Shown here piece by piece: positions 24,831-33,756 of a stretch of 64,000 nucleotides of DNA. Where the stretch lies: NCBI GenBank assembly GCA_937868765.1, contig CALMNL010000009.1:116146-180145 (forward strand). The letters are read 5' to 3'. The notes beneath the pieces were generated by a model. That model ran no database searches, was not told the origin of the DNA, and saw only the letters and a list, made by a program, of their open reading frames with translations. Each line of letters starts with the position of its first letter. Position 1 is the stretch's first letter. Origin of the DNA: an uncultured Desulfatitalea sp. (lineage in GTDB: Bacteria; Desulfobacterota; Desulfobacteria; Desulfobacterales; Desulfosarcinaceae). The position numbers and the translations under genes were made by a program.

Positions 24831-25997
24831 ATGGTCGATTTCACTTTTAACGCCAAAGAACAAGAGATCATCAAAGAGATCCGCCGCGAAGGTCTGGTGT
24901 TGCGCAAATACGCTCGCTATTACGACGAACATGAAGAAGAGCTGCCGCCCGACGAGTTCCCCGAAGCCAAGGAGTTCGCCCACATCGATAAAATGGCCGC
25001 GGACCGAGGCCCGGACGCCACCGGCCCCACCGCGTTCTACATGTGCATGCTGATGCACCGCACCTGGGGCGACATGATGCGCATGAAGGTGCCGGTTACG
25101 GCCCTGGGCAATGCGTCGGTGACCGCCGCCGGCACCGACGAACAGAAGCAGCGGTGGGCCAGGACGCGGCTCTCCATGGCCAATACCGAGCCAGGGTGCG
25201 GATCGGATTCCAAGGCCATCGAAACTACGGCCGAGCTGGACGGCGACGAGTGGGTGCTCAACGGCGAGAAGATCTTCGTCACCACCGGCATCCGCGCCGA
25301 AGGTTCCGTCGTATGGGCCACCATCGACAAGTCGGCCGGCCGCGGCGGCATCAAGGCCTTCGTGGTCATGAAGGGGACCCCCGGCTTCGAACTGGTCAAG
25401 AAAGAGAAGAAGATGGGCATTCGCTCCAGCGATACGGCCGCCTTTGTGCTCAAGAACTGTCGCGTGCCCATGGAGAACCTGCTGGGCATGGACCCGACCG
25501 TGAAAAAGGGCGGCGGTGGATTCAAGGGGCTGATGAAGACGTTTAACCTGACCCGGCCGGGCGTGGCCGCCATGGGCATCGGCAACATCATGGCCTGTCA
25601 GGAGTTTGTGGCCGAGGAGATGGCCAAGGAGGGCGTCCAGGTGGATTACGAGGTGGGCCAGCACAGACGGACGGCGGTTCAGCAGAAGATGATCGAGCTG
25701 GAAGCCGAACTGGAGGCTGCCACCCTGTGCACCCTGCGCGCCGCCTGGCTGGCCGACAAAGGCAAGCCCAACAACCTGGAAGCATCGGTTTCCAAACAGA
25801 AGGGCGGGGACATCAGCCGCCGCGGCGCCCAGCTGGCACTGGAAATCCTGGGCGCCATGGGCAGCAGCCAGGACTACCTGGTGGAGAAGTGGTTCCGTGA
25901 CGCGCGCATCACCGATATCTACGAGGGCACCGGCGAAATACAGCGCCTGGTCATCGCCCGGGAGTTGCTCAATTATACTTCCAGGGATTTGACCTGA
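24831..25997 (+). CDS. Acyl-CoA dehydrogenase
   Basis: 388 residues from ATG 24831, with GAGGAG upstream. It carries the canonical motifs: ANTEPGCGSDSKAIET (substrate and FAD loop), WVLNGEKIFVTTGIRA, and the C-terminal IYEGTGEIQRLVIAREL with the active-site glutamate in YEG. It oxidises an acyl-CoA to the 2-enoyl-CoA, passing electrons to ETF. The N-terminus is acidic and longer than in mitochondrial-type enzymes. The substrate cannot be told; an alicyclic or branched acid is possible given the unusual partner upstream. It is the last gene of a two-gene unit closed by a hairpin at 26057. Confidence 0.93.
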   Translation: MVDFTFNAKEQEIIKEIRREGLVLRKYARYYDEHEEELPPDEFPEAKEFAHIDKMAADRGPDATGPTAFYMCMLMHRTWGDMMRMKVPVTALGNASVTAAGTDEQKQRWARTRLSMANTEPGCGSDSKAIETTAELDGDEWVLNGEKIFVTTGIRAEGSVVWATIDKSAGRGGIKAFVVMKGTPGFELVKKEKKMGIRSSDTAAFVLKNCRVPMENLLGMDPTVKKGGGGFKGLMKTFNLTRPGVAAMGIGNIMACQEFVAEEMAKEGVQVDYEVGQHRRTAVQQKMIELEAELEAATLCTLRAAWLADKGKPNNLEASVSKQKGGDISRRGAQLALEILGAMGSSQDYLVEKWFRDARITDIYEGTGEIQRLVIARELLNYTSRDLT

Positions 25998-26056
25998 CCG
26001 GCCGGGCAGGCGGTTCCCGCAATTCGTTTCAAGCGAAGAGAAACGGCCGATTGGAT

Positions 26057-26087
26057 GGGGCGCGTTCTGCAAGGCGCGCGCCCCTTT
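26057..26087 (+). terminator. Candidate terminator after the acyl-CoA dehydrogenase pair
   Basis: GGGGCGCG (26057-26064) pairs with CGCGCCCC (26077-26084) around a 12-nt loop, followed by only three T. It lies between convergent genes and may serve both directions weakly. Confidence 0.5.
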
Positions 26088-26096
26088 GGCTTGCGG

Positions 26097-26498
26097 CTAA
26101 AATTTGAATTCCGGCAGGTCGGTCTCGAGCAGCCAGACGCGGCCCTCGTCCTTGTACTGCCAGACCTGCTGGTATTGAGTCGACTTGAGGATATTCTGGC
26201 TCTTGAGGTAATATTGCAGCTCCACATCCTGGCGGATCTCTTTTTCATCCTCGGACGAGACGATGCCCGTGGGTTTGTAATCGACGATTTTGATCTCTTT
26301 CATCTTTTCGAAATCGTGCGGTTTTCGGCCGGCCGGGTCGATCATGCTGGCGGCCATGCCATACTCGCCGCGCAAAAGCGCCAAACGATAGCGATCCGCA
26401 AATTTGTAGAAATGGTCCATGCGCGCCTGCTCGAAAGCGGAGGCGCAGCCCAGCAGGGCAATTATCCCCACTAGAAGCAAAAACCGATTTTTCTTCAT
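26097..26498 (-). CDS. Small lipoprotein of unknown function
   Basis: Start ATG 26498 (133 residues), which begins a lipoprotein signal: KKNRFLLLV, then lipobox ALLGC. The mature part is mixed helix/strand with an N-terminal FEQARMDHFYKFADRYR helix and a C-terminal strand block that includes WQYKDEGRVWLLE. It resembles NTF2-like single-domain envelope lipoproteins, but I do not recognise a named family. GAGAGGG precedes the start. It sits just downstream of the zinc-type dehydrogenase gene (46 nt gap, same strand). Confidence 0.7.
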   Translation of the reverse strand: MKKNRFLLLVGIIALLGCASAFEQARMDHFYKFADRYRLALLRGEYGMAASMIDPAGRKPHDFEKMKEIKIVDYKPTGIVSSEDEKEIRQDVELQYYLKSQNILKSTQYQQVWQYKDEGRVWLLETDLPEFKF

Positions 26499-26544
26499 GT
26501 CGACCGGTCCCTCTCTTCGGTTTTTGAACGGTTGTTTCGATGGA

Positions 26545-27465
26545 TCAGGGCGCCACCAGAATCTTGACGGCATCTTCTCTTCTGGCGGCCAGCACTTCGA
26601 ATCCATGGGTGACGATCTCTTCAAGGGGAACGACGGCGGTGACGATGCGTTCGGGCTGGATGCCGCCCTGGGACAGCCAGCGCAAGGCCAATGCAGGGTC
26701 GATGGCATTGCAGCCGATCATGGTGGTTTCGCGGACCACGAAACCGAGCATGTGCACCGGCACCCGTTGGGTGAAGATGCCCTGGACCAGCACGGTGCCC
26801 TGCTGCCGCACCGAGGTGAGGCAGTCTTTGAGGGAGGCTTCGATGCCCACCGCTTCGATGGCCACATCCACGCCGCGACCCTGGGTCAGTTCCTTGACCC
26901 TGGTGGAACTCTTCGCGTGGGTCGGGTCCCAAATCTGGGTGGCGCCCAACTCTGCCGCCAGCCGCTGCCGTTTCTCCTGCAGGTCGGTCATGAAAATCGA
27001 ACGCACCCCCAGGGCCTTGAGGCCCAGCAGGATCATCAGGCCCACAGGGCCGGCGCCGGCCACAAAGACGGTGTGTTCGGGCCGCACCGCGCCCCGGGCG
27101 ATGGCATAGGCCGCCCCTGAAAAAGGTTCGAGCAACGCGGCGCGTTCCCAGGGCATGCCGTCGGGAATGGGGATCAATCGATCCACGGGGCAGATCATGG
27201 ATTCGGCGAAGGCGCCTGGAAAGACCGCGCAAACCCGCTGGCCTACGGTGAAGTCGCGGACCCCAGGTCCGACCGCCGTGATGGTGCCGCAGGCCTCATG
27301 ACCGAAGACGGGTTGCGGAAAGGGGCCGTGAAGATATTCGTGCAGATCGGAGCCGCAGATGCCGCAGTATTTGATTTTGAGCTGGACCGATCCCGGCCCG
27401 GGAGGCGGGTCGGACACTTCTTCCACGCGAACATTCTTGATGCCGTGATAGATCGCACGCTTCAT
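26545..27465 (-). CDS. Zinc-dependent alcohol dehydrogenase-like (MDR) protein lacking the structural-zinc loop
   Basis: 306 residues, shorter than the usual ~345. The catalytic zinc ligands are visible: Cys in CGICGSDLHEY and His-Glu in FGHEACG. The cofactor domain has VFVAGAGPVGLMILLGLKAL and an Asp-containing FMTDLQEKR strand that suits NAD over NADP. The four-cysteine lobe that binds structural zinc in classical alcohol dehydrogenases is missing, explaining the short length. It could oxidise an alcohol or polyol. The LysR pseudogene upstream is on the same strand, so no divergent regulation is evident. Confidence 0.88.
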   Translation of the reverse strand: MKRAIYHGIKNVRVEEVSDPPPGPGSVQLKIKYCGICGSDLHEYLHGPFPQPVFGHEACGTITAVGPGVRDFTVGQRVCAVFPGAFAESMICPVDRLIPIPDGMPWERAALLEPFSGAAYAIARGAVRPEHTVFVAGAGPVGLMILLGLKALGVRSIFMTDLQEKRQRLAAELGATQIWDPTHAKSSTRVKELTQGRGVDVAIEAVGIEASLKDCLTSVRQQGTVLVQGIFTQRVPVHMLGFVVRETTMIGCNAIDPALALRWLSQGGIQPERIVTAVVPLEEIVTHGFEVLAARREDAVKILVAP

Positions 27466-27561
27466 GAATTCTCTCTCTGTTGGGTGTTCCTTGACGACTG
27501 TGCCGGTGCGGACATGGATGCTACGGCTCTGCGGAGTTAAAGACCGAAGCCCCCTGCTTTG

Positions 27562-28092
27562 TCAAACTGAAAACGCCGCCGGTAAAACGCTGCACTCATC
27601 GTTGCGCATCCGGTCCTGGCGCCACAAGTCGATGAAATTCTGCCGATATGCCGATAACGCGCTTCCTTTGAAATAAAACACCCGCCATACCGGTTGGATG
27701 CCCTTGGGACCGATGGGAATGGCCGCCAATTGTCCGGACGCCAGGTAGGAGGCCGCCGCCCAACGCGGGGCCATGCGGACCCCTAGGCCTGCCTTGACCA
27801 GCTCGATGATGGCGTGGGGCTGTTCGATTTCCATGACGGCTTCGGGCGCGATGACGGCCCCCGGCCATACCGCCAGCGTGCAATCGCTCAGGGATGACGC
27901 CCTCGCCACGATCAGTTTGACCCCCGATACATCCGCGGGCATGATGTGGCGTTTGACGCTCAATGGGTGGTCCGGTGCCGCGATGGCCCCCAGGCATTTT
28001 TCGATGTCCAGCAGTTGCCGGCCCAACGCCGGCTGGGAGATATGCAGGTGCTGGGCGGCACGGGTCAGGTTCTCGGTTTCGGCGAATGCATT
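27562..28092 (-). pseudogene. Decayed LysR-family regulator with internal deletion
   Basis: The frame runs from an in-frame stop at 28093-28095 to 27562. It begins inside a LysR helix-turn-helix (ENLTRAAQHLHISQPALGRQ). The first ~11 residues are missing and no proper start codon precedes them; only a TTG lies at 28026. After LLDIEKCLG the sequence jumps directly to the second half of the effector-binding domain (VKLIVARASS, IELVKAGLGVRMAPRWAA). The remaining helix-turn-helix linker and about 130 residues are therefore lacking. It keeps a good C-terminus. It looks like a regulator broken by a clean in-frame deletion plus 5' loss. Its former target is probably a flanking gene. Confidence 0.78.
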
Positions 28093-28179
28093 TTACTTAT
28101 CGCTTAGTCCATACTATGGTGGCCGTCAAGTTCATTCCCCAACAACCGGGCGGTTACCAGCCCCGCAGCAAAGGAGCAG

Positions 28180-28713
28180 ATGATGGGCCTGATTCAAACA
28201 GTAGACCCGCAAAATGCCCAGGGCGAGATGAAGGCAGCGTTCGACTTCTTCGAGAAGGCCATCGGCACGATTCCGGCCCCCATGGCCATGTTCAGCGCCA
28301 GCCCCGCGCTTTTCAACATGCAACTGCAGTCGTTGAACTATTTCATGAAGCACCCCACGCTGGGATTCCCGCTGCTCTCCAGCATCCGGTACCTGGTGGC
28401 CAAGCAGTACGATTACCAGTTCTGCACCGGTTTCAACAAAGCTTTTCTCCAAAAGCAGGGTCTCAGCGAAGATGATATCCAGAAGATGAGCCAGGACCCG
28501 GAAAGCGCGCCGCTGGACGACAAGGACCGTGCCATGCTCACCTTTGTGATGAAGGCGGTCAAGGCGCCCCAATCCATTTCCCAGGAGGATATGGACCGAT
28601 TGCACGCCATGGGCTGGCGCGACAGCGATGCGCTCGACGCCATGATGCACGCCGGCGGCATGATCACTGCCAGCATCTTGATGAAAACCTTTAAGTTGGA
28701 TAGCGCCTGCTAG
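28180..28713 (+). CDS. AhpD/carboxymuconolactone-decarboxylase-like protein without CxxC
   Basis: 177 residues; ATG 28180 (or 28183) follows AAAGGAGC. The fold pattern (helices with SIRYLVAKQYDYQFCTGFNKAFL in the middle) matches the AhpD-like/CMD family. The family's C-x2-C-x3-H peroxidatic motif is reduced to a single cysteine, with Phe and Lys in the other places. The C-terminal helices have DRAMLTFVMKAVKAPQSIS, usual for the group. It is therefore unlikely to act as a thiol peroxidase; a binding or lyase role is possible. It is 39 nt upstream of the iron-sulfur flavoprotein gene, so the two probably form one operon. Confidence 0.75.
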   Translation: MMGLIQTVDPQNAQGEMKAAFDFFEKAIGTIPAPMAMFSASPALFNMQLQSLNYFMKHPTLGFPLLSSIRYLVAKQYDYQFCTGFNKAFLQKQGLSEDDIQKMSQDPESAPLDDKDRAMLTFVMKAVKAPQSISQEDMDRLHAMGWRDSDALDAMMHAGGMITASILMKTFKLDSAC

Positions 28714-28752
28714 ACAAGCGGCAGCAACCAGGATCTACGGAGAGGAGGGTTC

Positions 28753-29358
28753 ATGAAAGTCATCGGCATCAACGCCAGCCCCCGGAAGAAGGCCAACACC
28801 CAGACCCTTATCGAAGCCGCCCTGGCCGGCGCAGCCGACAAGGGCGCTGAAACCCGGCTGGTGAATTTGAGGGAGTTGAAGATCAACGGCTGCGCGGGGT
28901 GCGAAGGGTGCAAGAAACAGCTGGGCAAATGCGTGCAGACCGACGACTTGACGCCGTTGCTGCAGGAGATGACCACCTTCGACGCCATCGTCCTGGGCAC
29001 CCCGGTCTACTGGTACCATGTGAGCGCCCAGTTCAAGATGGTGGTGGATCGGCTTTACAGCTTTTTCGAATTGGGTGCGGATCCCCAGACCGGCGCCCAG
29101 ACCATCAAATCGGCGTTCCCCGGCGGCAAGAACCTGCTGCTGATCGTCTCCCGCGGGGATGACGAGCCGTCGCCCATGTACGGGCAGTTTTACAAGCACC
29201 TGGACGAATGGCTCAACATCGTGCCCTTCTCCCTGGGGGCCAAAAACTTCGAATGCCTGCACCAGTACGGCGCCCATCTGGAACGCAAATCGGCCGCCAA
29301 CGACGCCGAACTGCTGCGAAAGGCCAGGGCCGCCGGCGCCAAACTGGTGGGAAAGTAA
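28753..29358 (+). CDS. Iron-sulfur flavoprotein (NADPH-dependent FMN reductase family)
   Basis: 201 residues from ATG 28753. A flavodoxin-like FMN site occurs in VIGINASPRKKANTQTL. A compact cluster CAGCEGCKKQLGKC matches the CX2CX2C...C pattern of Isf-type iron-sulfur flavoproteins. TPVYWYHVSAQFKMVVDR is the conserved FMN/dimer loop. Such proteins pass electrons between ferredoxin and oxidants in anaerobes. It follows the AhpD-like gene and converges on the RraA/MFS pair. The start has GGAGAGGAGG upstream. Confidence 0.9.
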   Translation: MKVIGINASPRKKANTQTLIEAALAGAADKGAETRLVNLRELKINGCAGCEGCKKQLGKCVQTDDLTPLLQEMTTFDAIVLGTPVYWYHVSAQFKMVVDRLYSFFELGADPQTGAQTIKSAFPGGKNLLLIVSRGDDEPSPMYGQFYKHLDEWLNIVPFSLGAKNFECLHQYGAHLERKSAANDAELLRKARAAGAKLVGK

Positions 29359-29387
29359 ATATATCTGACCGAACCGCCCGCGGCCTT

Positions 29388-29873
29388 TTAGCGCAGGGGG
29401 GTGGCCGAGACGACGATGCCGTTGTTGTCCGCGTAGACAAACTCTTCGGGATGGAAGGTGACGTTGCCGAAGGCCACGGCCACATTGGTCTCGCCCACTC
29501 CCCTGCGGACACTCTTGAGCGGGATGGCCGCCAGGGCCTGGACGCCGAGGTCCATGCCGGCGATGGCATCCACATCCCGGATGCAGCCGTAAACGATCAC
29601 CCCGGCCCAGCCGTTTTCAACAGCCTGGGCCGCCAGCAGATCGCCCAGCAGGGCGCAGCGCAGGGAGCCTCCGCCATCCACCACCAGCACCCGGCCCTGG
29701 CCGGGAAGGCCCAGACTCTCCTTGACCTTGGAGTTGTCTTCGAAACATTTGACGGTGGCGATGGGACCGCCGAAGGCGGTACGGCCGCCGTAATTTTTGA
29801 AGAGCGGCGCGACCACGCGTACCCACTCCGGATGGGCGTCGCACAAGTCCGGTGTCACGATTGCCAAGATCAT
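29388..29873 (-). CDS. RraA-family protein (HMG aldolase/oxaloacetate decarboxylase-like)
   Basis: 161 residues from ATG 29873, preceded by AAGGGGGA. The fold markers of the RraA family are present: [32 protein letters not shown] and [17 protein letters not shown]. The GDLLA plus R-D-x-D pattern is that of 4-hydroxy-4-methyl-2-oxoglutarate aldolases, rather than only RNase E inhibitors. A catalytic role is thus plausible, and RNase E binding is not implied. It starts 12 nt after the stop of an MFS transporter, so the pair may import and process a hydroxy- or oxo-dicarboxylic acid; that is inference. Confidence 0.85.
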   Translation of the reverse strand: MILAIVTPDLCDAHPEWVRVVAPLFKNYGGRTAFGGPIATVKCFEDNSKVKESLGLPGQGRVLVVDGGGSLRCALLGDLLAAQAVENGWAGVIVYGCIRDVDAIAGMDLGVQALAAIPLKSVRRGVGETNVAVAFGNVTFHPEEFVYADNNGIVVSATPLR

Positions 29874-29884
29874 TCCCCCTTCGT

Positions 29885-31189
29885 TCAGCGGCTGGCGGCT
29901 TTGGCTGGCCGCGCCGGCAGGATGGTCGCCAGCGAGAGGCAGCCGAAGATAAAAATCGCCACAAACACCTTGTAATAGGCTGCCTGGGGATAGGAGGTCC
30001 CGGCGTGGCCCACGCTGTCCATGAGAAAGCCCGAAAAGGGCTGGAAGAGGGCCGTGCTCAGAAACGCGGCCGGGTTCATCAGGCCCATGGCCGTACCGGT
30101 GAGCCAGGCGGGGAAGAGCTCCTTGGTCATGGTCATGTAGAGCGAAAGCGATCCGCCGCCGCAGATGCCGATGATGACGAACAACGGCCCGATAAGGAAC
30201 GCCGGCGGTTTGCCGCCCGTGGGCAGAAAAACTGTCCAGCACAGCATGCCGATCAGCAAAGAGGTCGTCAGGATCGCCTTGCGGCCGAAGGGCAGCCGGT
30301 CGGACAGCAGCCCGAAGAGCGGCGCGCCGATGATGAAGCCGATGGGTATCAGCATGAGCGTTCCGCCGGCGTGCACCCGGCTGTAACCGTGGATGTCGAT
30401 GAGATAGGGCACGGCCCACAATCCCTGAAAGGCCAGGGTGGGCCCGCCGAAGAAGAAGTACGATCCGGTCACCAGCCAGAAGCTGGGTTGACCGAAGACG
30501 ATGCGCAACCGTCGCGACGCACTCTGGTCGATCGTTTCTTTGCCATCCGCAGCCGGCAATGGATCGACCACGATAGGCGGCCAGCCTTTCTCTTCCGGCG
30601 CGTTGCGCAGCAGCAGCCAGCAGGCCAGCGCCATCGCCAGGGAAACGATGCCCATGGCCAGGAACGAACCGCGCCACCCCACCCATACCACCAGGTAGGT
30701 CAAGGGCAGAGAGGCCGCCAGGTTGCCGGCGTTGCCGATGGCCAGGAACACACCGGTCATGGCGGCGAACTGCTTGGCCTGGTGCCATCTGGAGAAGATC
30801 TTCAGGGCCGGCACGAAAACGCCGCCCACGCCCACGCCGATGAGCGCCCGGCCGACGGTGGCCACGGTAAGATTGGGCGCCAGCCCGAAGAGCATGGCGC
30901 CCAGACAGGCGATTGTCGCGAAAAGCGTGGTGACGGCCCGGGGTCCCCAGGTGTCGGACAGATAACCCACCGGCGGCTGCACCGCGGCGTAGAGGTAGAA
31001 GTAAGCCGAGGACATGAACCCCAGGGCGGTGGCGTCCGTATTGAATTCGGCCATGAGATCCCGGGCGATGACCGTGGGCGAGATGCGGTGCATGCAGGCC
31101 ATGAAATAAAGCACGCTCAGTACACCGAACATGAGCCATCGGTAACCCAGGGGGTCGTTCCAGTTGAACCAGCCGGCGCTTGTCTTCAT
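29885..31189 (-). CDS. MFS transporter
   Basis: 434 residues with 12 predicted transmembrane helices. Typical MFS signatures are present: the first-half loop [12 protein letters not shown], the [20 protein letters not shown] region and RLPFGRKAI in the second half. It begins [23 protein letters not shown], like the organic-acid (sugar-acid/hexuronate) transporter group. It is coupled to the RraA-family gene downstream. Upstream is the YkuD-like gene, ~70 bp away on the same strand. The substrate is unknown; a carboxylate is the best guess. Confidence 0.9.
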   Translation of the reverse strand: MKTSAGWFNWNDPLGYRWLMFGVLSVLYFMACMHRISPTVIARDLMAEFNTDATALGFMSSAYFYLYAAVQPPVGYLSDTWGPRAVTTLFATIACLGAMLFGLAPNLTVATVGRALIGVGVGGVFVPALKIFSRWHQAKQFAAMTGVFLAIGNAGNLAASLPLTYLVVWVGWRGSFLAMGIVSLAMALACWLLLRNAPEEKGWPPIVVDPLPAADGKETIDQSASRRLRIVFGQPSFWLVTGSYFFFGGPTLAFQGLWAVPYLIDIHGYSRVHAGGTLMLIPIGFIIGAPLFGLLSDRLPFGRKAILTTSLLIGMLCWTVFLPTGGKPPAFLIGPLFVIIGICGGGSLSLYMTMTKELFPAWLTGTAMGLMNPAAFLSTALFQPFSGFLMDSVGHAGTSYPQAAYYKVFVAIFIFGCLSLATILPARPAKAASR

Positions 31190-31258
31190 TCCGATTCTTT
31201 CAGGTTAGGTCCGTTTGCCATGGCGTCGCCTGGTCGATGGCACGCGTGGAGACCTCTT

Positions 31259-31843
31259 TCAGTTTTCGAGCAGGATATAGGGAACGACCCGGCTCTTCCA
31301 GACGCTGCCGAAGTAGCGTTTGGCCTGATCCACCGCCAGCCCGATGAAACTCTCCCATTGTGAGGGGTGGATGGTCTGGCAGCCCAGGCTGGAAGTGGCA
31401 TTGAGGCTGCCCCGGTGAATGTTGATGCCGAACATGCCGGTGTCCTGGTAGGGCGGCGTGCCGTCGCGGGTGACGGTGACCACCCCTGCCCGCTGGCACA
31501 GGGCGAGGTACTTGCCGTTGTGCAAATCGAATTTGTGAACGAACCAGGCGCCGGGGTTCAGGCTGGCCATGCCCTTGGCGCTGCCGGTGCCTTTGCCGAG
31601 GCGAAACCGGGAGGGGTCGGTGTTGCCGTTGTAGGCCACGGTGGCCTGCACCGTATCGATGAAAATGGCGTCATCATAGATGCCGCGATCATTGACGCCC
31701 GGCGCGCCCATTGAATTTTTGTAGTAGCCGCGGATGCCGACCACGACCAAAGGATATTGGTCACGATCGACGGCAAACGCTGCGATGCGGGCCCGCAGCT
31801 CGGAGCTGCTCAACCTCGGTTTCTCCGGGGGTACGATGGGCAT
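31259..31843 (-). CDS. YkuD-like (L,D-transpeptidase fold) protein without signal peptide
   Basis: 194 residues from ATG 31843, with AAAGGAG a few nt upstream. The C-terminal half has INIHRGSLNATSSLGCQTI, the H...SxGC pattern of YkuD-type L,D-transpeptidases and related proteins. Ahead of it stand DDAIFIDTVQATVAYNGNTD and AWFVHKFDLHNGKYLALCQ. No signal peptide or anchor is visible, so it would act inside the cell or leave by another route. Some phage and tailocin proteins have this domain. I do not know a named match. It lies upstream of the MFS gene. Confidence 0.6.
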   Translation of the reverse strand: MPIVPPEKPRLSSSELRARIAAFAVDRDQYPLVVVGIRGYYKNSMGAPGVNDRGIYDDAIFIDTVQATVAYNGNTDPSRFRLGKGTGSAKGMASLNPGAWFVHKFDLHNGKYLALCQRAGVVTVTRDGTPPYQDTGMFGINIHRGSLNATSSLGCQTIHPSQWESFIGLAVDQAKRYFGSVWKSRVVPYILLEN

Positions 31844-32006
31844 ATGGACTCCTTTCTGCTAAAAAAATACCTTAGCCCATTGCTCGGAAAGCTAGCAACT
31901 CTAATTATTGAATTTGCGCGGTCTGTCCGATCCATTCTACAATCAGACCCGAAGGGCATCGAGTGGAAAGGGTCATCGCCAATGACATGAACCAGAAGGG
32001 GGCGCG

Positions 32007-32882
32007 ATGCGAATCGGATTCGTCGGGGCGGGCAAGGTGGCCACTGCCTTTGGCCGTTATCTGCATGGGCATGGGGTGACCATCGCTGGCTATTATGACC
32101 ACCATCCGGAAAAAAGAGAGCATGCCGCCCGCACCACCGGCGGCCGGTCTTGCCGGGACGGCGCCGAGGTGGCGGCCCTGAGCGATGTGGTGTTGATCAC
32201 CACCCGCGACGACCAGATCCAGGGGGCCTGCGAGGCGCTCTGCCGGCAGCAGGCGATCCAGGCTCGCCATCGGGTGGGGCATATGAGCGGCGCCCATGCC
32301 TCCTTGATCCTTGAGGCTGCCGCCCGCAGCGGTGCCGCCATATTCAGTCTGCACCCCCTGCAGGCCTTCGCCCAGGAAGAGAAGGCGCTGGCGGACCTGC
32401 CCCACACCTGGTTCAGCCTGGAGGGCGAGGATGCCCGCTTGTCGGACATCGAAGCGCTCATGACCCGGATCGGCAACCGTTGTCTGCGTCTGCAGCCCCA
32501 GGGCAAACCGCTTTATCATCTGGCGGCCTGCATCCTTTCCAACTATCTGGTCACCCTGATGGCCTGCGGCATCGACGCCCTTGAAAAGAGCGGCATCCCG
32601 CCCATGGAAGGTTTCCAGGCCATGCGGCCGCTGATCGAGGGCACCATCGCCAACATCGCCCAGCTGGGCCCCGCCCGGGCACTCACCGGCCCCATCGCCC
32701 GGGGCGATCGTTCCACGGTGATCCATCACCTGGAGGCACTGGCGGCTGCCGGGCAGGGCGGACTGCAGACCTTTTACGCCTTTATGGGGCTGAAAACACT
32801 GGATTTGGCCCTTCAGACCGTGTTAAAGGAGCCGGACAAGGCCGAGGCCCTGCGCAAAGTATTGGAGAAGAATCACCCTTAA
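32007..32882 (+). CDS. DUF2520 Rossmann-type dehydrogenase, candidate ketopantoate reductase
   Basis: 291 residues. The N-terminal NAD(P) fold begins MRIGFVGAGKVATAFGRYL, then YDHHPEKR, and a central ALSDVVLITTRDDQI. The C-terminal domain is helical (LYHLAACILSNYLVTLM and GPIARGDRSTVIHHL), matching the Rossmann-like plus DUF2520 family. It resembles ketopantoate reductase in size and layout but not in its usual signature. It is directly upstream (17 nt) of panB and panC, and no canonical panE is in the window. I infer that it supplies the ketopantoate reduction step. Other panE replacements are known; identity with them is not checked. Confidence 0.83.
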   Translation: MRIGFVGAGKVATAFGRYLHGHGVTIAGYYDHHPEKREHAARTTGGRSCRDGAEVAALSDVVLITTRDDQIQGACEALCRQQAIQARHRVGHMSGAHASLILEAAARSGAAIFSLHPLQAFAQEEKALADLPHTWFSLEGEDARLSDIEALMTRIGNRCLRLQPQGKPLYHLAACILSNYLVTLMACGIDALEKSGIPPMEGFQAMRPLIEGTIANIAQLGPARALTGPIARGDRSTVIHHLEALAAAGQGGLQTFYAFMGLKTLDLALQTVLKEPDKAEALRKVLEKNHP

Positions 32883-32899
32883 CCCAAAAGGAGCGCGCC

Positions 32900-33730
32900 A
32901 TGGCAGACAAATTCACGGTTCAATCCTTCAAAGCCGCCAAAGCTGAGAAAAAACCGATCACCATGCTGACGGCCTACGATTACACCACCGCCTGCCTGCT
33001 GGAGGAGGCGGGAGTGGACTCGGTGCTGGTGGGCGACTCCCTGGGGATGGTGATGCTGGGGTACGAGAACACCTTGCGCGTGACCATGGATGAGATGATC
33101 CACCACACCAAGGCCGTGGCCCGGGGCACTCGCCGCGGATTGCTCATCGGCGACATGCCGTTTCTCTCCTACCACGTGAGCGTGGAAGAGGCGGTACGCA
33201 ATGCCGGCCGCTTCGTCCAGGAGGGGCGCGCCGAGGCGGTCAAGCTCGAAGGGGGCTCGGACGTGATCGACAAGATCCGCGCCATCGTCAAAGCCCAGAT
33301 TCCGGTGCTCGGGCATTTGGGGCTGACCCCCCAATCACTGAACATCTTCGGCGGGTTCAAGGTCCAGGGACGCGACCTGGAGGCGGCCCGGCGCCTGGTG
33401 GACGATGCCCTGCTGCTCCAGGATGCCGGCGTGTTCGGCATCGTGCTGGAAAAAGTGCCGGATACCCTGGCCCGGGTGATCACGAGCAAATTGGAGATTC
33501 CCACCATCGGTATCGGCGCCGGTGTCCATTGCGACGGTCAGGTGCTGGTGATCCAGGACATGCTGGGCATGTTCCGTCGCTTCAGGCCCAAGTTTGTGAA
33601 GGCCTATGCCGAATTGGGCGATAACATGGTGGCGGCGGTCAAAAGCTATATCGACGAGGTGCGCAGCGGGGCCTTTCCCAAGGCCGAGCACAGTTTCCAG
33701 ATGGACGGCAGCTTGTTGTCCAAGCTGTAA
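32900..33730 (+). CDS. panB: 3-methyl-2-oxobutanoate hydroxymethyltransferase
   Basis: 276 residues. It makes ketopantoate from 2-oxoisovalerate and methylene-tetrahydrofolate, the first step of pantothenate synthesis. Family motifs in order: ITMLTAYDYTTACLLEEAG, VDSVLVGDSLGMVMLGYENT, RRGLLIGDMPFLSY, AVKLEGGSDVIDKI, VLGHLGLTPQSLNIFGG and IPTIGIGAGVHCDGQVLV. AAAAGGAG precedes the start. It is the second gene of the DUF2520-panB-panC-panD operon. Confidence 0.97.
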   Translation: MADKFTVQSFKAAKAEKKPITMLTAYDYTTACLLEEAGVDSVLVGDSLGMVMLGYENTLRVTMDEMIHHTKAVARGTRRGLLIGDMPFLSYHVSVEEAVRNAGRFVQEGRAEAVKLEGGSDVIDKIRAIVKAQIPVLGHLGLTPQSLNIFGGFKVQGRDLEAARRLVDDALLLQDAGVFGIVLEKVPDTLARVITSKLEIPTIGIGAGVHCDGQVLVIQDMLGMFRRFRPKFVKAYAELGDNMVAAVKSYIDEVRSGAFPKAEHSFQMDGSLLSKL

Positions 33731-33756
33731 GCGAATCGAAACCAGGGTGTGCTTCC

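Noticed and set aside
29388..31139. Minus-strand ORF of 583 codons joining the MFS region and RraA
   Set aside because: Only its last ~160 codons are real (RraA from 29873). The rest is an out-of-frame reading of the MFS gene.
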